The position numbers and the translations under genes are program-made. From Linnemannia hyalina (lineage: Eukaryota > Mortierellomycota > Mortierellomycetes > Mortierellales > Mortierellaceae), in NCBI GenBank assembly GCA_019671135.1, contig JAHRHY010000025.1, forward strand, positions 512,501-576,500: a DNA stretch of 64,000 bases, read 5' to 3'. Positions 22,438-35,368 of the stretch are shown here, piece after piece. The notes below the pieces were generated by a model that saw only the letters and a list, made by a program, of their open reading frames with translations, did no database searches and was not told the origin of the DNA. The first letter of the stretch is position 1. Each line of letters opens with the position of its first letter.

Positions 22438-24598
22438 ATGAGTGCACCCTCTGAGACCATTCAACCCACCCCTTCTAGCAGGATCGCCGTGCCTCCTGTC
22501 ACACCCAATGAACCGCCTCACGTCCTAATTGGTGGTGCTGGTCTGGCTGGCCTTTTCCTCGGGATTCTTCTGGAGAGAGCTGGGATCCCCTATGAGATCT
22601 TCGAACGTTCCGCTGAACCCAGGGTACTTGGTGAGCTATATGGATTAGAGAGCAACTGCATGCGAAGGATTCGCGCGCTCATGTACATACGACACGTTAC
22701 TAACCAAATTAACTTTGCGCCCTTTCTCTTGCCGTGGGTCTTAGGTGCCGTGATGTGCCTGGTAACAAAAATAACCTTGCGCTTTTCTTGGCTGTATGCA
22801 GCAGGAGCACCCATTGCTTTTCAATTAATATAGATCATCATTCATCTGGCTTTTTCGTGTAGTCACCAAACATCCTCCCGGCATTCGAGCAGCTCGGCTT
22901 ATTGGACGAGCTGTTGTCATTCTCCAAGCCCTCGTTTGGCGTAGCAATGTTGACCGATAAGTTGAAACTCATTGGCAAACCTCTCGCCTCGAACACCGAT
23001 ATGTAAGTATCACTCCTTTCTATTACTCTCTTCAAAGGAGACGAGCTCATTTACTCACACTCTCCTATTTCTATGTTGAACGCTCTCTCTCTTTAGCATT
23101 GGGTATGACCGCGTCCTCTTCTCCCGTCCTGATCTGCACAACATGCTGTTCAAGAAGATTCCCAAGGAAAAGATCCATATGTCAAAGAAAATTGTTACAC
23201 TTGACCAAGATCAGGATGGCGTTACCGTGACCTTTGATGACAACACCACTGCCCGCGGTGACATTCTCGTCGGAGCCGACGGAGCTCACAGTGCTGTTCG
23301 CCAACACTTGTACAAGACCCTGGAAATGGACGGCCTTCTCCCCAAGTCTGATACTGAGGATACGAGCAAGGGTTACATTTCCCTCCTAGGGACGACCAGT
23401 TCCCTCGACCCCTCAAGTACCCTGGTGTCTTGGAGAAGGACTCCGAGGCATTTTATATGATCGGAGACAAGGACACACCCTATACTGTAAGCTACACCGG
23501 CCACGCTCATGTCTTATATACTCTGGACAGAAACGACGTGAAGAATTTTCCTGACGTATCTGTCGCGTTTCTTTTGGCAGTGGGTGACTTTCACCATCCC
23601 AGGCAATAGAATTTGCTGGAATGTTGTCATTCAGCTTGGACTTTCGTCTAACGCAGATGAACACGCATCGTCGTCGGACTGGACTAATCAAGACAACAAG
23701 AAAATGTTGGATGAGATCCGTCACTTCAAGACCCCCTATGGCACCATGGGAGACTTGTTTGATGTGACCGACATTGAGAAGGTCTCCAAGGTCTATTTCG
23801 AAGACAAACTCTTCGAGACCTGGACGCATGGACGAACCGTTCTTATCGGCGATGGTACGTCCCACTTTTCCTTTCCCTTGCACCTTTGTTTTTAAGCTTA
23901 TCGATATCCCACCAAAAGAACACGTCCATTGATTACTTTCCCTACTTGAATTCAATCCTTAGCTGCCCACATGGTGAGAGAACTACTCTTTGTCATGAAG
24001 GTTTATGAGGTTAATTAATTGCATTGCTCCAACAGCTTTTAATATATCCCCTCATTTATCCTTCTCTAGCTCCTTCCAAGCACAGGTGCCGGTGCAGTGA
24101 ACGCCATGCAAGATGCGGTTCTCCTCGCTAACTATCTCTATGACATCACTCCCACCAACTTCAAGAACATCAAGACTGCGCTGAGCGACTACAAGAATGA
24201 ACGATTCGAGGCCATCAAGGACCAGTATCCTCAGTCGCACATCAGTGCCAAACTCATCTTTGGACATGTATGTCGATCAAGCGAGAGTCTGCACTTTTTT
24301 TTCTTCGCACCAATCCACCAAAAAGCATTTCTAATACTGACAATCATTACTTCCTTCTGCTACTGGATAGACGCTCTGGGAGCGCATTATCAGATACATT
24401 GTATTCAACTGGCTCCCCGCATCGCTCCAGCGCAAGCAAATGGTTAAGGATACTGCCTACCGCCCTCAGGCCAACTTCTTACCAAAGGCTCCCAAGCGCG
24501 GAACTATGGATACGATTCCTCAGAATCATTCGAAACGCATCCAGAGAGAGAAGGGGGAGCAGGAGACCAAAGAGAGGGCGGCTGTTTTAGCTATTTGA
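22438..24598 (+). pseudogene. FMO-8: type B monooxygenase with one frameshift in exon 4
   Basis: Exons 22438-22630, 22745-22761, 22863-23002, 23097-23486, 23581-23854, 23963-23973, 24070-24267, 24371-24598. Everything is as in intact B genes except that exon 4 is 390 nt, not 391: the CCCC run at 23409-23412 is CCCCC in FMO-10 and other copies. Translation then stops at about 23458-23460, after the DG motif and before the GD motif. All splice sites and later exons are otherwise intact, so this is either a very young pseudogene or a homopolymer error in the assembly. Exon 3 cassette: KPSFGVAMLTDKLKLIGKP. The 3' end and flank are duplicated at FMO-10. Confidence 0.8.
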
Positions 24599-25065
24599 GT
24601 TTAAGTAAGTGTACTGTCTGCGACTCTACCCTTGTTTATTCATACCAGAATAATAAAGATTGCCTGTGTACATGCAGTAACATCTACGCCCACTAAAACT
24701 GACTCTATGACCGTTTCATTTTAAAGAACGGTGACACTCATGAGAAAGGAGAAAAGTTCATAGAATTGTCTCCTCCTTGATGCAGTCGATGTTGGGTGTA
24801 CACGCTGTCTCATGGCGTCTTTCACCTGTCAGACACCGTTTATCTCACGTCAACTGTTCTGTGATTGATCATTTAAAGAAGCGCGTTTTTGTCTCGGGTC
24901 AACGCCAAAGCAAGTAACAATCCCCTTAGTCCCAATTAAACACGTCGCGTCCTCTCTGTTAGTCGTATAAAAATATGATAGGAAATGGGTCTCTGAGGAT
25001 AATTTAGCAATAATTAATAGACCAGATGAATACTGCGCCCACACCTTCCAATGGTCACAGCGTGA
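24599..25065 (+). repeat. 3' flank duplicated after FMO-8 and FMO-10
   Basis: Near-identical to 31571-32035. The duplication begins inside exon 7 (about 24205 and 31177), covers intron 7, exon 8 and this flank, and runs on into spacer S. Contains AATAAAG near 24650. No gene. Confidence 0.75.
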
Positions 25066-26345
25066 TAACTGTGCCCATAATAGAAGTGTGATTAGTTCCT
25101 TCACTATGGTTTGTTGCAACTGCCTTCATCAGAAACGCGTCCATCCGGCCTACGATGGGAGTGAAAGGGTGCTTGTTACCAGTGATTTTTGCCGTGTCTT
25201 CAACCGCCACCACTTCATTTTCAAAGAGCTTCTTTTCTGTCAGGTAAGGCGGCACAGGCACAGAAAGATGAAAGCAAAGATCAAGGCAGAGGGTGTGCAA
25301 GCCTGTGAGGTGCCTGGAAAGTGGCATCGAAAGCAGAGAAAGGCAAAGGAAATCGATACCATTTGGTATTGCTCATACGCCAAGCAGTTGTCTATGTTAA
25401 AATCCTCTGGCGGGTCGATCGGTCGTACCTGGTAGATGTGGGATATCCCTCAGCGAGTTAATCGGTACGCGTTTCCAAGGGAACGTGTATGTTAACAAAG
25501 ATCAACCGAGGAAAAATTTGAATCGGGCTTTTGTCGAAAATCAAAAATGCCTTTTGCTATCCGCCTCCATCGAAAGCAACACGATGCTTGATGGCGCCAT
25601 TAAAGAAGCGCTTTCCCAGGGCTGTTTATAGGCAATGATGAGTAAGTCATGTTTTATTATGTCTTTCTTTCTTCTTGATTAGACATTCTATCATGATCAG
25701 CTCGTTGTGTTTTGTCTTATCGCCATTCATCAGTCCATCAAAAGTCTTTGGGAGAAAAAATAAATCATGAACCTTTCCTGGTTGTCTGGCTTTCATTTTG
25801 CCGCCCTCATTGAGATTTCATTTGCGGGGAAATGATACAACTCCGACGAGGAGCAAAAAAAATGAACCCAATCTTTATCACTTTCCGTCTTCACAAGGAT
25901 TTGAATGGTTGCTTGGAACATGTTGGTTTGCGGTTCGCCACGTTCAATTGAGAACCCTGTATCTGGACCTTGGGCGGGCAGTGTTCATCTCCAAAACACC
26001 CATGATCAAAGGCACACGCACGAGGGAGCGATTGTCGCTTTCAATCAAAGAATTGACACAAGGTTTGTGTCTGATTCTATCGGAACCTTCCTTTCACTGA
26101 AGCCACTTGTTTTTGTTTGAGAGCACATGACTTTTTTTTTCTATCCCTTGTTTTGCTCTTTTGGGGGTTCGGGTGCACAAGGCGAAAGAACTTCGGTGAC
26201 TACGCGCAATTATCGTAGAAACACAATCAACGACATGACTTCGAAAGGACCGGTAGCAAAACACAAAAGATAAGTGTATACATCTCTCAAACGCTATATT
26301 ATCTCTCATTTCTCATTTCTCATTCCCTCAAAAATAAACATCCAC
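25066..26345 (+). repeat. Long spacer repeat S, copy 2 (before FMO-9)
   Basis: The most complete uninterrupted copy of the spacer described at 15255. It serves as the empty-site reference for the DIRS insertion: here AACCGCCACC is followed directly by ACTTCATTTTCAAAGAGC, where copy 3 has the element. A 100-codon frame (25798-26100) is open but its boundaries are not kept in the other copies. Confidence 0.65.
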
Positions 26346-26719
26346 CTTCATTTGCTCAATGTGAACACAATGCACCTATTGTGTATTTCACCCGGTCATC
26401 GCTCCAAAAGAAAAATGCAATGCTGTGTAACCGTTCGAGAGCAGCAAAAAACGAAGTAGGGAAGGCGAGAAGGAATACGAAGAAGAAAAAGGAGGATAAG
26501 AAAAAAAATGGGTGTGAGTAAGAAACCTCGGTCCATCTCATCTCGCATCCCATTCACATTCCATTCTCTCATCGTCTCTCTTTCTTGTCTTTCATTCCTT
26601 CATCCCTCCGTCATCTCTCCATACCCCTCTCACTTTCGAACGCCTACAGCCACTTCCTTCCCCTGCTTCTTATCCCACATATATCAATTCTTTCACTGTT
26701 TGCGCCCCACCCTCCAACA

Positions 26720-28861
26720 ATGAGTGACAACACTGAGACCAAGCCTATCCCCACTGGCGGTTTCAAAGGAAGCGACCTGCCTCCTTTGGTGACCGATAGA
26801 CCTCCTCGTGTACTGATTGCTGGTGCCGGCTTGGCTGGTCTCTTCCTTGGCATCCTCCTTGAGAAGGCCGGCATCCCCTACGAGATTTTTGAGCGGTCCG
26901 CCCAGATCAGACATCTTGGTAAGTTAGTGTTCTTAGATTCCGTTAAAACCACCTATGCACAGCAAGGCGTCCAGTTAACCCTTCAACCCCTTCTTCCTAA
27001 TTTTCGGGGTCTAAGGTGCTATTATGTGTTTGGTAAGATAAAGTATCCTGTACTCATTTAACATGCAGGTACGACAAAAGAAAGAAAGGCCTTCCAATTA
27101 ACATAGTCCTTCTCTCCCCCCCCCTTTTGTGGTCACATAGTCACCAAACATCCTCCCAGCATTCGAGCAGCTCGGCTTGTTGGACGAGCTGTTGTCGTTC
27201 TCCAAACCCTCGTTTGGCGTAACGATGTTGACCGATAAGTTGAAGCCCATTGGCAAAATAGTCGCTAAATGCACTGATCTGTAAGTTTCGTTCCTTTCTA
27301 TTTCTCTCTCCATAAGAGCCACGCCAATTTACTCACACTTTCCTTCTAATATGTTGAACATTCCCTCTCTTTAGGATTGGGTATGACCGCGTCCTCTTTG
27401 CCCGTCCCGAGCTACATGATATGCTGTTTAATAAAATCCCCAAGGAAAAGCTCCACATGTCCAAGAAAGTGTTGTCATTCCAACAAAACCACGAGGGAGT
27501 CATGCTCCGGTTCAGTGACAACACAACTATCCACGGTGACATCCTTGTTGGTGCCGACGGGGCTCACAGTGCAGTTCGTCAGCACTTGTACAAGTCCCTG
27601 GAGAAAGAAGGCCTTCTCCCCAAAGCTGACACTAAGGCTATGAACAAAGGTTACATTTCCCTCGTAGGAACCACCAACGCCCTCGACCCCATCAAGTACC
27701 CTGGTGTCTTGGACGAAGAATCTGAGGCATTTTATATGGTCGGAGACAAAGACACACCCTACACTGTAAGTAAAGATATTCTCTTATGCGGAGTCGCAAA
27801 AAAAGGCCGCGGCCTCGCCTAACATTACCACCATATTTCTTTTTCAGTGGGTTACTTTCACCATTCCTGGCAACAGAATCTGCTGGAATGTCGTTATTCA
27901 GTTAGGCATCTCCGAGATTGCAAATGACCAGTTCAAGTCCTCGGATTGGGTTCCTCAGCAGAACCAGAAAATGATGGACGAAATCCGCCACTTCAAGACT
28001 CCCTATGGCAACATGGGTGATTTGTTCGATGCTACCGATGTTGAAGGTGTTTCCAAAGTCTATTTCGAAGACATGCTCTTTGAGACATGGAACCACGGTC
28101 GTACCATCTTGATTGGCGATGGTATGCGTAACACTCTGTTCAATCGCACACTTTATTTGCATTCCCACCATCGTCCCGTAGACTAATATACAAAATACGT
28201 TTTTCTTATTACTTCCTATATAATTAGCGGCACACAAGGTGAGAATTGGAAGAACGAACGACGAGATTGTGTGTGGCCATGAAGAACCCCATCTTAACCA
28301 TCATAACCATGCTGTCCGTGTATTCTTTTCGCCTCCATATTTTCTTACAGCTCCTTCCAAGCAGCGGCGCTGGTGCTGTCAACGCCATGCAAGACGCCGT
28401 CCTCCTTGCAAACCATCTTTACGACATCTTTCCCACCAGCTTTGAGAATATTAAAGCCGCTTTGACCGAGTACAAAGAAGAGCGATTCGATGCAATCAAG
28501 GATCAATATCCACAGTCCTACGTTAGCGCCAAACTAATCTTCGGACATGTAAGTTGGGAGAATGGATTCATATGCTGTTTGGTGATCAAGGCGCATTGAT
28601 CGTTAACGCCGATATGTTATTCTTTGGACTGGATAGACTTTTTCTGAGCGAGTTCTCAGACACGTTGTGTTCAACTGGATCCCCAAGTCAGTCCAGCACA
28701 AGCAATTGCTCAAGGATACTGCCTACCGTCCCCAGGCTAACTTTTTACCCCAGGCGCCAAAGCGCGGCTCAATGGATGCTATTCCTCAGAGACCTTCGAA
28801 GCGCATCGACAAGGAGAGAGAGGAGACAGGGAAGAATGAGGTAGCTGCTACTGCTCTCTAG
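26720..28861 (+). CDS. FMO-9: FAD-dependent monooxygenase, type A
   Basis: Exons 26720-26918, 27016-27032, 27141-27280, 27375-27765, 27848-28121, 28228-28238, 28351-28548, 28637-28861; 484 aa, open. N-terminus MSDNTETKPIPTGG, then IAGAGLAG; exon 4 has SFQQNHEGVMLRFSDN and GADGAHS; exon 5 ends LIGD, microexon AAHK. Intron 6 (112 nt) is identical to that of FMO-6. Exon 3 (KPSFGVTMLTDKLKPIGKI) most resembles FMO-10 downstream. Promoter block 26416-26431; it lies directly after spacer S copy 2. Confidence 0.92.
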
Positions 28862-29409
28862 TAGGAGAGCGCATGATGTTCATAATAAACCTTTTTTTAT
28901 TCTTCGAGGTACTGTACCAACCTCGAAGCACAATTGCATTTGGGTGCGCATTTATTTCCTTGCAGTGGGCAACAACCCGACCATTCACATGCAAGCCTTG
29001 TAGCATTCGTGCTTAAGACCCGATCCATCGCACCATCTTTCGTAAACGAGCTCAAGGGCACAATACAGGCGATTTGTTGAATTGCTCTTTGTGTACAAAG
29101 AAGGCTCTTTTGGCCAATTGTTTATTTCTTCCAACCATCCCAGCATTGCTTCCAAAAGAAAAAATACAATGCTGTGTAACGTTCAGAACATACAAGGAGG
29201 CAAGTGGGAAGGAAGGAAAGGAAAAAAGGAAAAAGTAAAAGCAAAAGAGGAACACAGAAGAGATGAGAGCATGCGAGTTGGCCTCATCTCGGTCCGCACC
29301 GTCATCTCGCTGTCTCATCATCTCCTCCTTGCCATTTCTCTTCCATTCCTCTTCCATTCCTCTTCCATTCCTTCACTTTCTTTCTCTTGCACCCACCTCG
29401 TATCATACA
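28862..29409 (+). other. Spacer FMO-9/FMO-10
   Basis: No gene seen. Short B-type spacer with AATAAA near 28883, promoter block 29165-29180, purine-rich run to 29260 and a TTCCATTCCTC leader (29335-29375). Confidence 0.65.
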
Positions 29410-31570
29410 ATGAGCGCACCCTCCGAGACCGTTCCACCCACCCCTTCTAGCAGCAGCACCGTGCCTCCTGTCGCAGCCAATAAACCGCCTCACGTCCTAA
29501 TTGGTGGTGCTGGTCTGGCTGGCCTTTTCCTCGGCATCCTTCTAGAGAGAGCTGGGATCCCCTATGAGATCTTCGAACGTTCTGCTGAACCCAGGCCACT
29601 TGGTGAGCTATATGGATTAGAGAGCAACTGCATGTGAAGGAATCGCACGCTCATGTACATACGACACGTAACTAACCATATTAATTTTGCGCTCTTTCTC
29701 TTGCCATGGGTATTAGGTGCCATTATGTGCCTGGTAACAAAAAGAATAGTGCACATTTTTTGACTGCATGCAGCAGCACCCATTGCTTTTCAATTAACAT
29801 AGATCATCATTCATCTGGCTTTTTCGTATAGTCGCCAAACATCCTACCAGCATTCGAGCAGCTCGGCTTGTTGGACGAGCTGTTGTCGTTCTCCAAGCCC
29901 TCGTTTGGCGTAGCAATGTTGACCGATAAGTTGAAGCTCATTGGCAAAATAGTCGCCAATTGTACTGACCTGTAAGTTTCACTTTCTTCTATTTCTCTCT
30001 TCAAAGGAGACGAGCTCATTTACTCGCATTCTCCTATTAATATGTTGAACGTTCCGTCTCTTTAGCATTGGGTATGACCGCGTACTCTTTGCTCGTCCTG
30101 AGCTGCACGACATGCTGTTCAAGAAGATTCCCAAGGAAAAGATCCATATGTCAAAGAAAATTGTTACACTTGACCAAGATCAAGATGGCGTTACCGTGAC
30201 CTTTGACGACAACACCACTGCCCGCGGCGACATCCTTGTCGGAGCCGACGGGGCTCACAGTGCAGTTCGTCAGCACTTGTACAAGACCTTGGAGAAGGAG
30301 AGCCTTCTCCCCAAGGCCGATACCAAGGATATGAGCAAAGGTTACATTTCCCTCCTAGGGACGACCAGTTCCCTCGACCCCCTCAAGTACCCTGGTGTCT
30401 TGGAGAAGGACTCCGAGGCATTTTATATGATCGGAGACAAGGACACACCCTATACTGTAAGCTAGACCAGTCGTGTTTGTGTCTCATAGAACGCCTAACA
30501 AAAACCCCTGTGAAGAATTTTCCTGACGTACCTGTCGCGTTTCTTTTGGTAGTGGGTGACCTTTACCGTCCCAGGCAATAGAATTTGCTGGAATGTTGTC
30601 ATTCAGCTTGGACTTTCATCTACCGCAGATGAACACGCATCGTCGTCGGACTGGACTAATCAAGACAACAAGAAGATGTTGGATGAAATCCGTCACTTCA
30701 AGACCCCTTATGGCACCATGGGAGACCTGTTTGATGTGACCGACATTGAGAAGGTCTCCAAGGTCTATTTCGAGGACAAACTCTTCGAGACCTGGACGCA
30801 TGGACGAACCGTTCTTATCGGCGATGGTACGTCCCACTTTTCCTTTCCCTTGCACCTTTGTTTTTAAGCTTATCGATATCCCACCAAAAGAACACGTCCA
30901 TTGATTACTTTCCCTACTTGAATTCAATCCTTAGCTGCTCACATGGTAAGAGAGCTACTATTCGTCATGAAGGTAGATCAAATTCATCATTCGCGTCGCT
31001 CTAACAGCTTTTAATATCGTTCTTCATTTGTCCTTGTCTAGCTTCTTCCAAGTAGTGGAGCAGGAGCAGTGAACGCCATGCAAGACGCAGTCCTCCTCGC
31101 CAACCACATCTACGACATCAAGCTCACCAGTGTTGGCAACATCAAGGTCGCACTGAGCGACTACAAGAACGAGCGTTTCGAGGCCATCAAGGACCAGTAT
31201 CCTCAGTCGCACATCAGTGCCAAACTCATCTTTGGACATGTATGTCGATCAAGCGAGAGTCTGCACTTTTTTTTCTTCGCACCAATCCACCAAAAAGCAT
31301 TTCTAATACTGACAATCATTACTTCCTTCTGCTACTGGATAGACGCTCTGGGAGCGCATTATCAGATACATGGTGTTCAACTGGCTGCCAAAGTGGCTCC
31401 AACATAAGCAGCTCTTGAAGGATACTGCCTACCGCCCTCAGGCCAATTTCTTACCACAGGCTCCCAAGCGCGGAACTATGGATACGATTCCTCAAAATCC
31501 TTCGAAACACATCCAGAGAGAGAAGGGGGAGCAGGAGACCAAAAAGAGGGCGGCTGTTTCAGCTATTTGA
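29410..31570 (+). CDS. FMO-10: FAD-dependent monooxygenase, type B
   Basis: Exons 29410-29602, 29717-29733, 29832-29971, 30066-30456, 30553-30826, 30935-30945, 31042-31239, 31343-31570; 483 aa. Motifs GGAGLAG, GADGAHS and GDAAHM are present. It is the intact counterpart of FMO-8: exon 4 has the full CCCCC run, and exon 8 shares the unusual tail (QREKGEQETKKRAAVSAI). Exon 7 is distinct at its start (NHIYDIKLTSVGNIKVAL), resembling FMO-1 and FMO-5 text, so this exon may be a mosaic too. Exon 3 (KPSFGVAMLTDKLKLIGKI) is closest to FMO-9. Confidence 0.92.
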
Positions 31571-32035
31571 GTTTAAGGAAGTGTACTGTCTGCGACTCTA
31601 CCCTTGTTTATTCATACCAGAATAATAAAGATTGCCTGTGTACATGCAGTAACATCTACGCCAACCAAAACTGACTCTATGTCCATTTCATTTTAAAGAA
31701 CGGCGACACTCATGAGAAAGGAGAAAAGTTCATAGAATTGTCTCCTCCTTGATGCAGTCGATGTTGGGTGTACACGCTGTCTCATGGCGTCTTTCACCTG
31801 TCAGACACCGTTTATCTCACGTCAACTGTTCTGTGATTGATCATTTAAAGAAGCGCGTTTGTCTCGGGTCAACGCCAAAGCAAGTAACAATCCCCTTAGT
31901 CCCAATTAAACACGTCGCGTCCTCTCTGTTAGTCGTATAAAAATATGATAGGAAATGGGTCTCTGAGGATAATTTAGCAATAATTAATAGACCAGATGAA
32001 TACTGCGCTCACACCTTCGAGTGGTCACAGCGTGA
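31571..32035 (+). repeat. 3' flank of FMO-10, duplicate of the FMO-8 flank
   Basis: Matches 24599-25065 almost base for base. No gene. It leads into spacer S copy 3. Confidence 0.75.
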
Positions 32036-32229
32036 AAACTATGTCCATAATAGAAGTGTGGATAGTTCCTTCACTTTGGTTTGTTACAACTGCCTTCATC
32101 AGAAACGCGTCCATCCAGCCTACGATGGGAGTGAAAGAGTGCTTGTTGCCGTGATTTTTGCCGTGTCTTCAACCGCCACCTCTTATCATTCCTCCTTGCC
32201 AGGGACTCTATCTGTGTGTATCTTTCTTC

Positions 32230-32281
32230 TATTATTAACCGTGACTTCCGAAGAAAAAAAATTGAAATAAAAAGGGGACTC
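32230..32281 (+). repeat. DIRS left inverted terminal repeat
   Basis: 32230-32249 (TATTATTAACCGTGACTTCC) is the exact reverse complement of 35552-35571. Further in, AGGGGACTC at 32273-32281 is the reverse complement of 35508-35516. Confidence 0.85.
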
Positions 32282-32357
32282 CAGGTGAACTGTTGATCTC
32301 TATCGTTCTTTTTCACGGCCGGAACACTCTCCCCGAATCTCTGATCGATCCTCCCCC

Positions 32358-33401
32358 ATGTCCCATGCACCCAATCCTAAGGCCCCCGATGTCGATATGG
32401 ACGTTCACACGACCCTTCACCTTATTCAGGAGCAAATGCTGCAACAACAGGCCTTTATGCAGCAAAAGCAGGTCCTTTTACAGCAGCAAAACAGGATCCA
32501 ACAACTGGAAGCCGAATCCATTGAGCAGGACGGCAGACTGGTCTACAGGAACCCTTGAGCGACCTTCATCAAGCTTCGCCAGGACCTTCTCAATGTTTAC
32601 CCTGCCATTGGCGAACCCAAGTGCTTCGATCGGAGCTACCCAAGAACCACAACGTTTTCAACTGGAACGACTATCACTACACCGAGGGTATGGATTATAA
32701 GCCTTCTCCGGTTCTGTAGCACTCCGAAGTTACCCTCATAGACACGGCTAAGCGACACGAACGCGATTTGGTATTGATCCAAGGATTGTTGGCTCAATCA
32801 ACTCGATTCTTCGACACTTTCACTTTTGAAGTCCTTGAAGACGGAGGCGAACAGTAGGATCTCGGCAAGAAGATACTCGGTTTCCTCAACACTGTATGCA
32901 TATCCACAGTCCACGACGCTTCCAGAATCAGTCGGATGCGAGAGAACCTTTACTTTGATGATCTCGGTGTCAAGCATGGCAACGACAAGGAAGAATCAGT
33001 CTTCACTTTGGAATCACTGGCTGCCAAAAAAAAAAAAAAAAGCAGCCGCTGATCTAGTTCAGAAGACATACACGAAGTACGAACCCCCAAAGGACAAGAT
33101 CAAGAAGCCTGACAACAAGTCTACCAAGGACAAGTCAGCAACAGATGACACACCCAGGACCAATAGTCCGGAAAGCCGCAACCCAAGGACAAGTCGGGAT
33201 ACCGATCCGACAACGGCAAGTCGGGTTACAAGTCGGACGGAGGCAAGTCTGGTGGCAAGCCTCGGTACAAGTCTGGTGGCGGTCAAGACAGGAAGCAACC
33301 AGACCAGGGAAACGACGGAGAGAAGTCGGATTAGTAGGAGGACGACTTCACCAGTTCCAGGAGGCATGGAGAGAGAAGGCGGATTCGGCCTGAGTCAATA
33401 A
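32358..33401 (+). pseudogene. DIRS gag-like region, frameshifted
   Basis: Starts with ATG at 32358 and a Gln-rich segment (QEQMLQQQAFMQQKQ), typical of retroelement structural proteins that form coils. The frame ends at 32558, continues in other frames (FIKLRQDLLNVYPAIGEPK; later DTAKRHERDLVLIQGLLAQ) and ends in a Lys/Ser/Gly-rich tail (about 33180-33330). A 16-A run at 33027-33042 marks one shift. Assignment as gag rests on position and composition. Confidence 0.55.
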
Positions 33402-33411
33402 TATCATCAAG

Positions 33412-35154
33412 TTGGGCTACAGCATCATATTCAACCGACCTCCGCCACTACGCCTATCACCTCAGTACGATCCGTTCATGTCTCCGGAGGAACGTACAGC
33501 CATCGATGTAGAGGTCCGCTCCTTATTTAAAAAAAAGTGCTATCGAAGGCTGCAGCGGGAAAGGGTTTTACAGTCGTATCTTCACAAATCCCAAGAACAC
33601 AGGAGACTTAAGCCCAGTGTTAACCTACGCCCACTCAACCAATTCTTGACAGCACCAAAGTTCAAGATGGAGACCCTCACCAACGTTTGCAGGATACTCA
33701 AACCAGGCGATAGGCTTACGAGTGCCGACCTAAGCGACGCCTTCCTGCACGTGACAGTCCATCCGGCATCTCATAAGTACCTCCGCTTCATATGGGGAGC
33801 GGGCATCACATCAGTTCCGAACTCTGCCTTTCGGACTTTCACTTTCCCCCTTCATCTTCACAAAGATCATCCGTCCGATTCTCAAGTGGGAGAGGGAGAA
33901 GGGGATCAGGATCTCGGCATATCTCGACGACATCCTCATCACAGCCAGGATCAAGGAGGAGGCCCAGGAGCACACTCGTCCGGTTCGGGAACAACTGAAA
34001 CAACTGGTTTCCTCATCAAGGACGCCAAGTCAACACTCGACCCTACCCAATGTATCGACCATCTTGGGTTCAGGGTCAACGCCGCCGACATGACAATATC
34101 AGTGCCAAGACCAAAGGTCCGCGGCCTGCGCAGGGAGGCGGAGAAGATGACAGGGTAGGAACCATCCAACTTCGACGCCTGGCGGCATTTATCGGGAAGG
34201 CGACCGCGATGAAAGTGATAGTCTTTCCGGCTCGACTGAAGACGATGAATATGATTCGGGTTCAGAACGCAGTTCTGGCCAAGAAATGCAAGTGGACGGA
34301 CTCAGTTACGTTGGACACGGTGGCACTGGAGAATCTCCGCTGGTGGCGATCTCATCTGTAGGAATGGAACGGTCAGGGATTCTTGCCTCAGAGGACGGAA
34401 GTCGACGCGTACACCGATGCCTCGGAGGATGCATGTGGGATTGTGATCGAGGGAAAGGAGATGTCCAGGACGTGGAGTGCATCGGAACAACCCCACCACA
34501 TCAATTGGAAGGAGCTACGGGTCATTTGGCACTTGGTCCACATTCCAGAGACGATCGGGAAGACAATGCATGTTATTTGCGACAACATGACGACCATCGC
34601 CCAGATCAACAAATTCGGCGGGACGAGGTCTCAACCACTACTCGACCTGACGACCAGGATATGAAACCACTGCATGGCGACTGGCACACGACTCAAGACG
34701 ACATACCTTCCCTCACAGTTCAATCCAGCAGATGCACCGGCCAGGAGGATGACGACGCAGCTGGAGTGGTCGATCGACAAGTCATTCTTCCAAAACCTCG
34801 AGTCGACATGGGGTCACCACCACATCGACCTATTCGCGACAGTAACGAAAGCCAAAGTTCCTTGATACATCTCATGGAAGCAAAAGGAAACGGCCTGGGG
34901 CCAGGACGCGTTCAACGGCAGCTGGTCCAACATGAACAGGGTCTATGCGTGTCCACCATGGTCTTTGATCAGCAGACTCCTCCAGAAGCAGGACAAGTTC
35001 AAGGCGACGGTCGTCATTTCATTCTGGTCGAGCGCGCTCCGGTACCCTACGATCACAGCCATGTCGGCCGACGAGCTTCTACGGGTACCGAGGAACCAAG
35101 TTTTGCCAGCTCCCGGGAACAGTCCACACTTCCTCGAGAGGAACCCAATATAGT
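33412..35154 (+). pseudogene. DIRS reverse transcriptase / RNase H region, frameshifted
   Basis: RT pieces in order: LNQFL and KFKMETL (about 33637-33680), DLSDAFLHV with the first catalytic Asp (about 33727-33753), then in another frame a PFGLS-type stretch and the active-site YLDD at 33920-33931, then HLGFRVN-type text. RNase H follows: DAYTDAS (Asp near 34404), WKEL (Glu) and CDN (Asp), the usual catalytic trio. A post-RH stretch (HIDLFATV ... VYACPPWSLISRLLQK) is characteristic of DIRS/Ngaro polyproteins. At least two frameshifts and several stops lie within. A 363-codon open frame across 34286-35377 is out of frame with these motifs. Confidence 0.78.
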
Positions 35155-35368
35155 CCCTCTCATCTTAGAACGTCGACGGCAACAAGCAGTAGAGAAGAGA
35201 GCATCCAAATATTTAAGCATGACCGCCGCGCCAAAGAAGGGGACCCCGTCTGACAGCGTTGACGCACACAGGAGTTGGTCATCCTCGGCCATTTTTGAAG
35301 CGTGCTACAGGATCTCGCGATCCCTGCCAAGCAACTTCACCACAGCCATTCGTCTCCAACTCTGGATC

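Noticed and set aside
22099..22833. 244-codon frame containing GGAGLAG
   Set aside because: It is the leader, exon 1 and retained intron 1 of FMO-8 read through; the start shared with other B genes is 22438.
25798..26100. 100-codon frame in spacer S (PNLYHFPSSQGFEWLLG)
   Set aside because: Partly kept in the three S copies, but the start differs with the length of an A run and the end differs in copy 1; kept only as a remark on the spacer.
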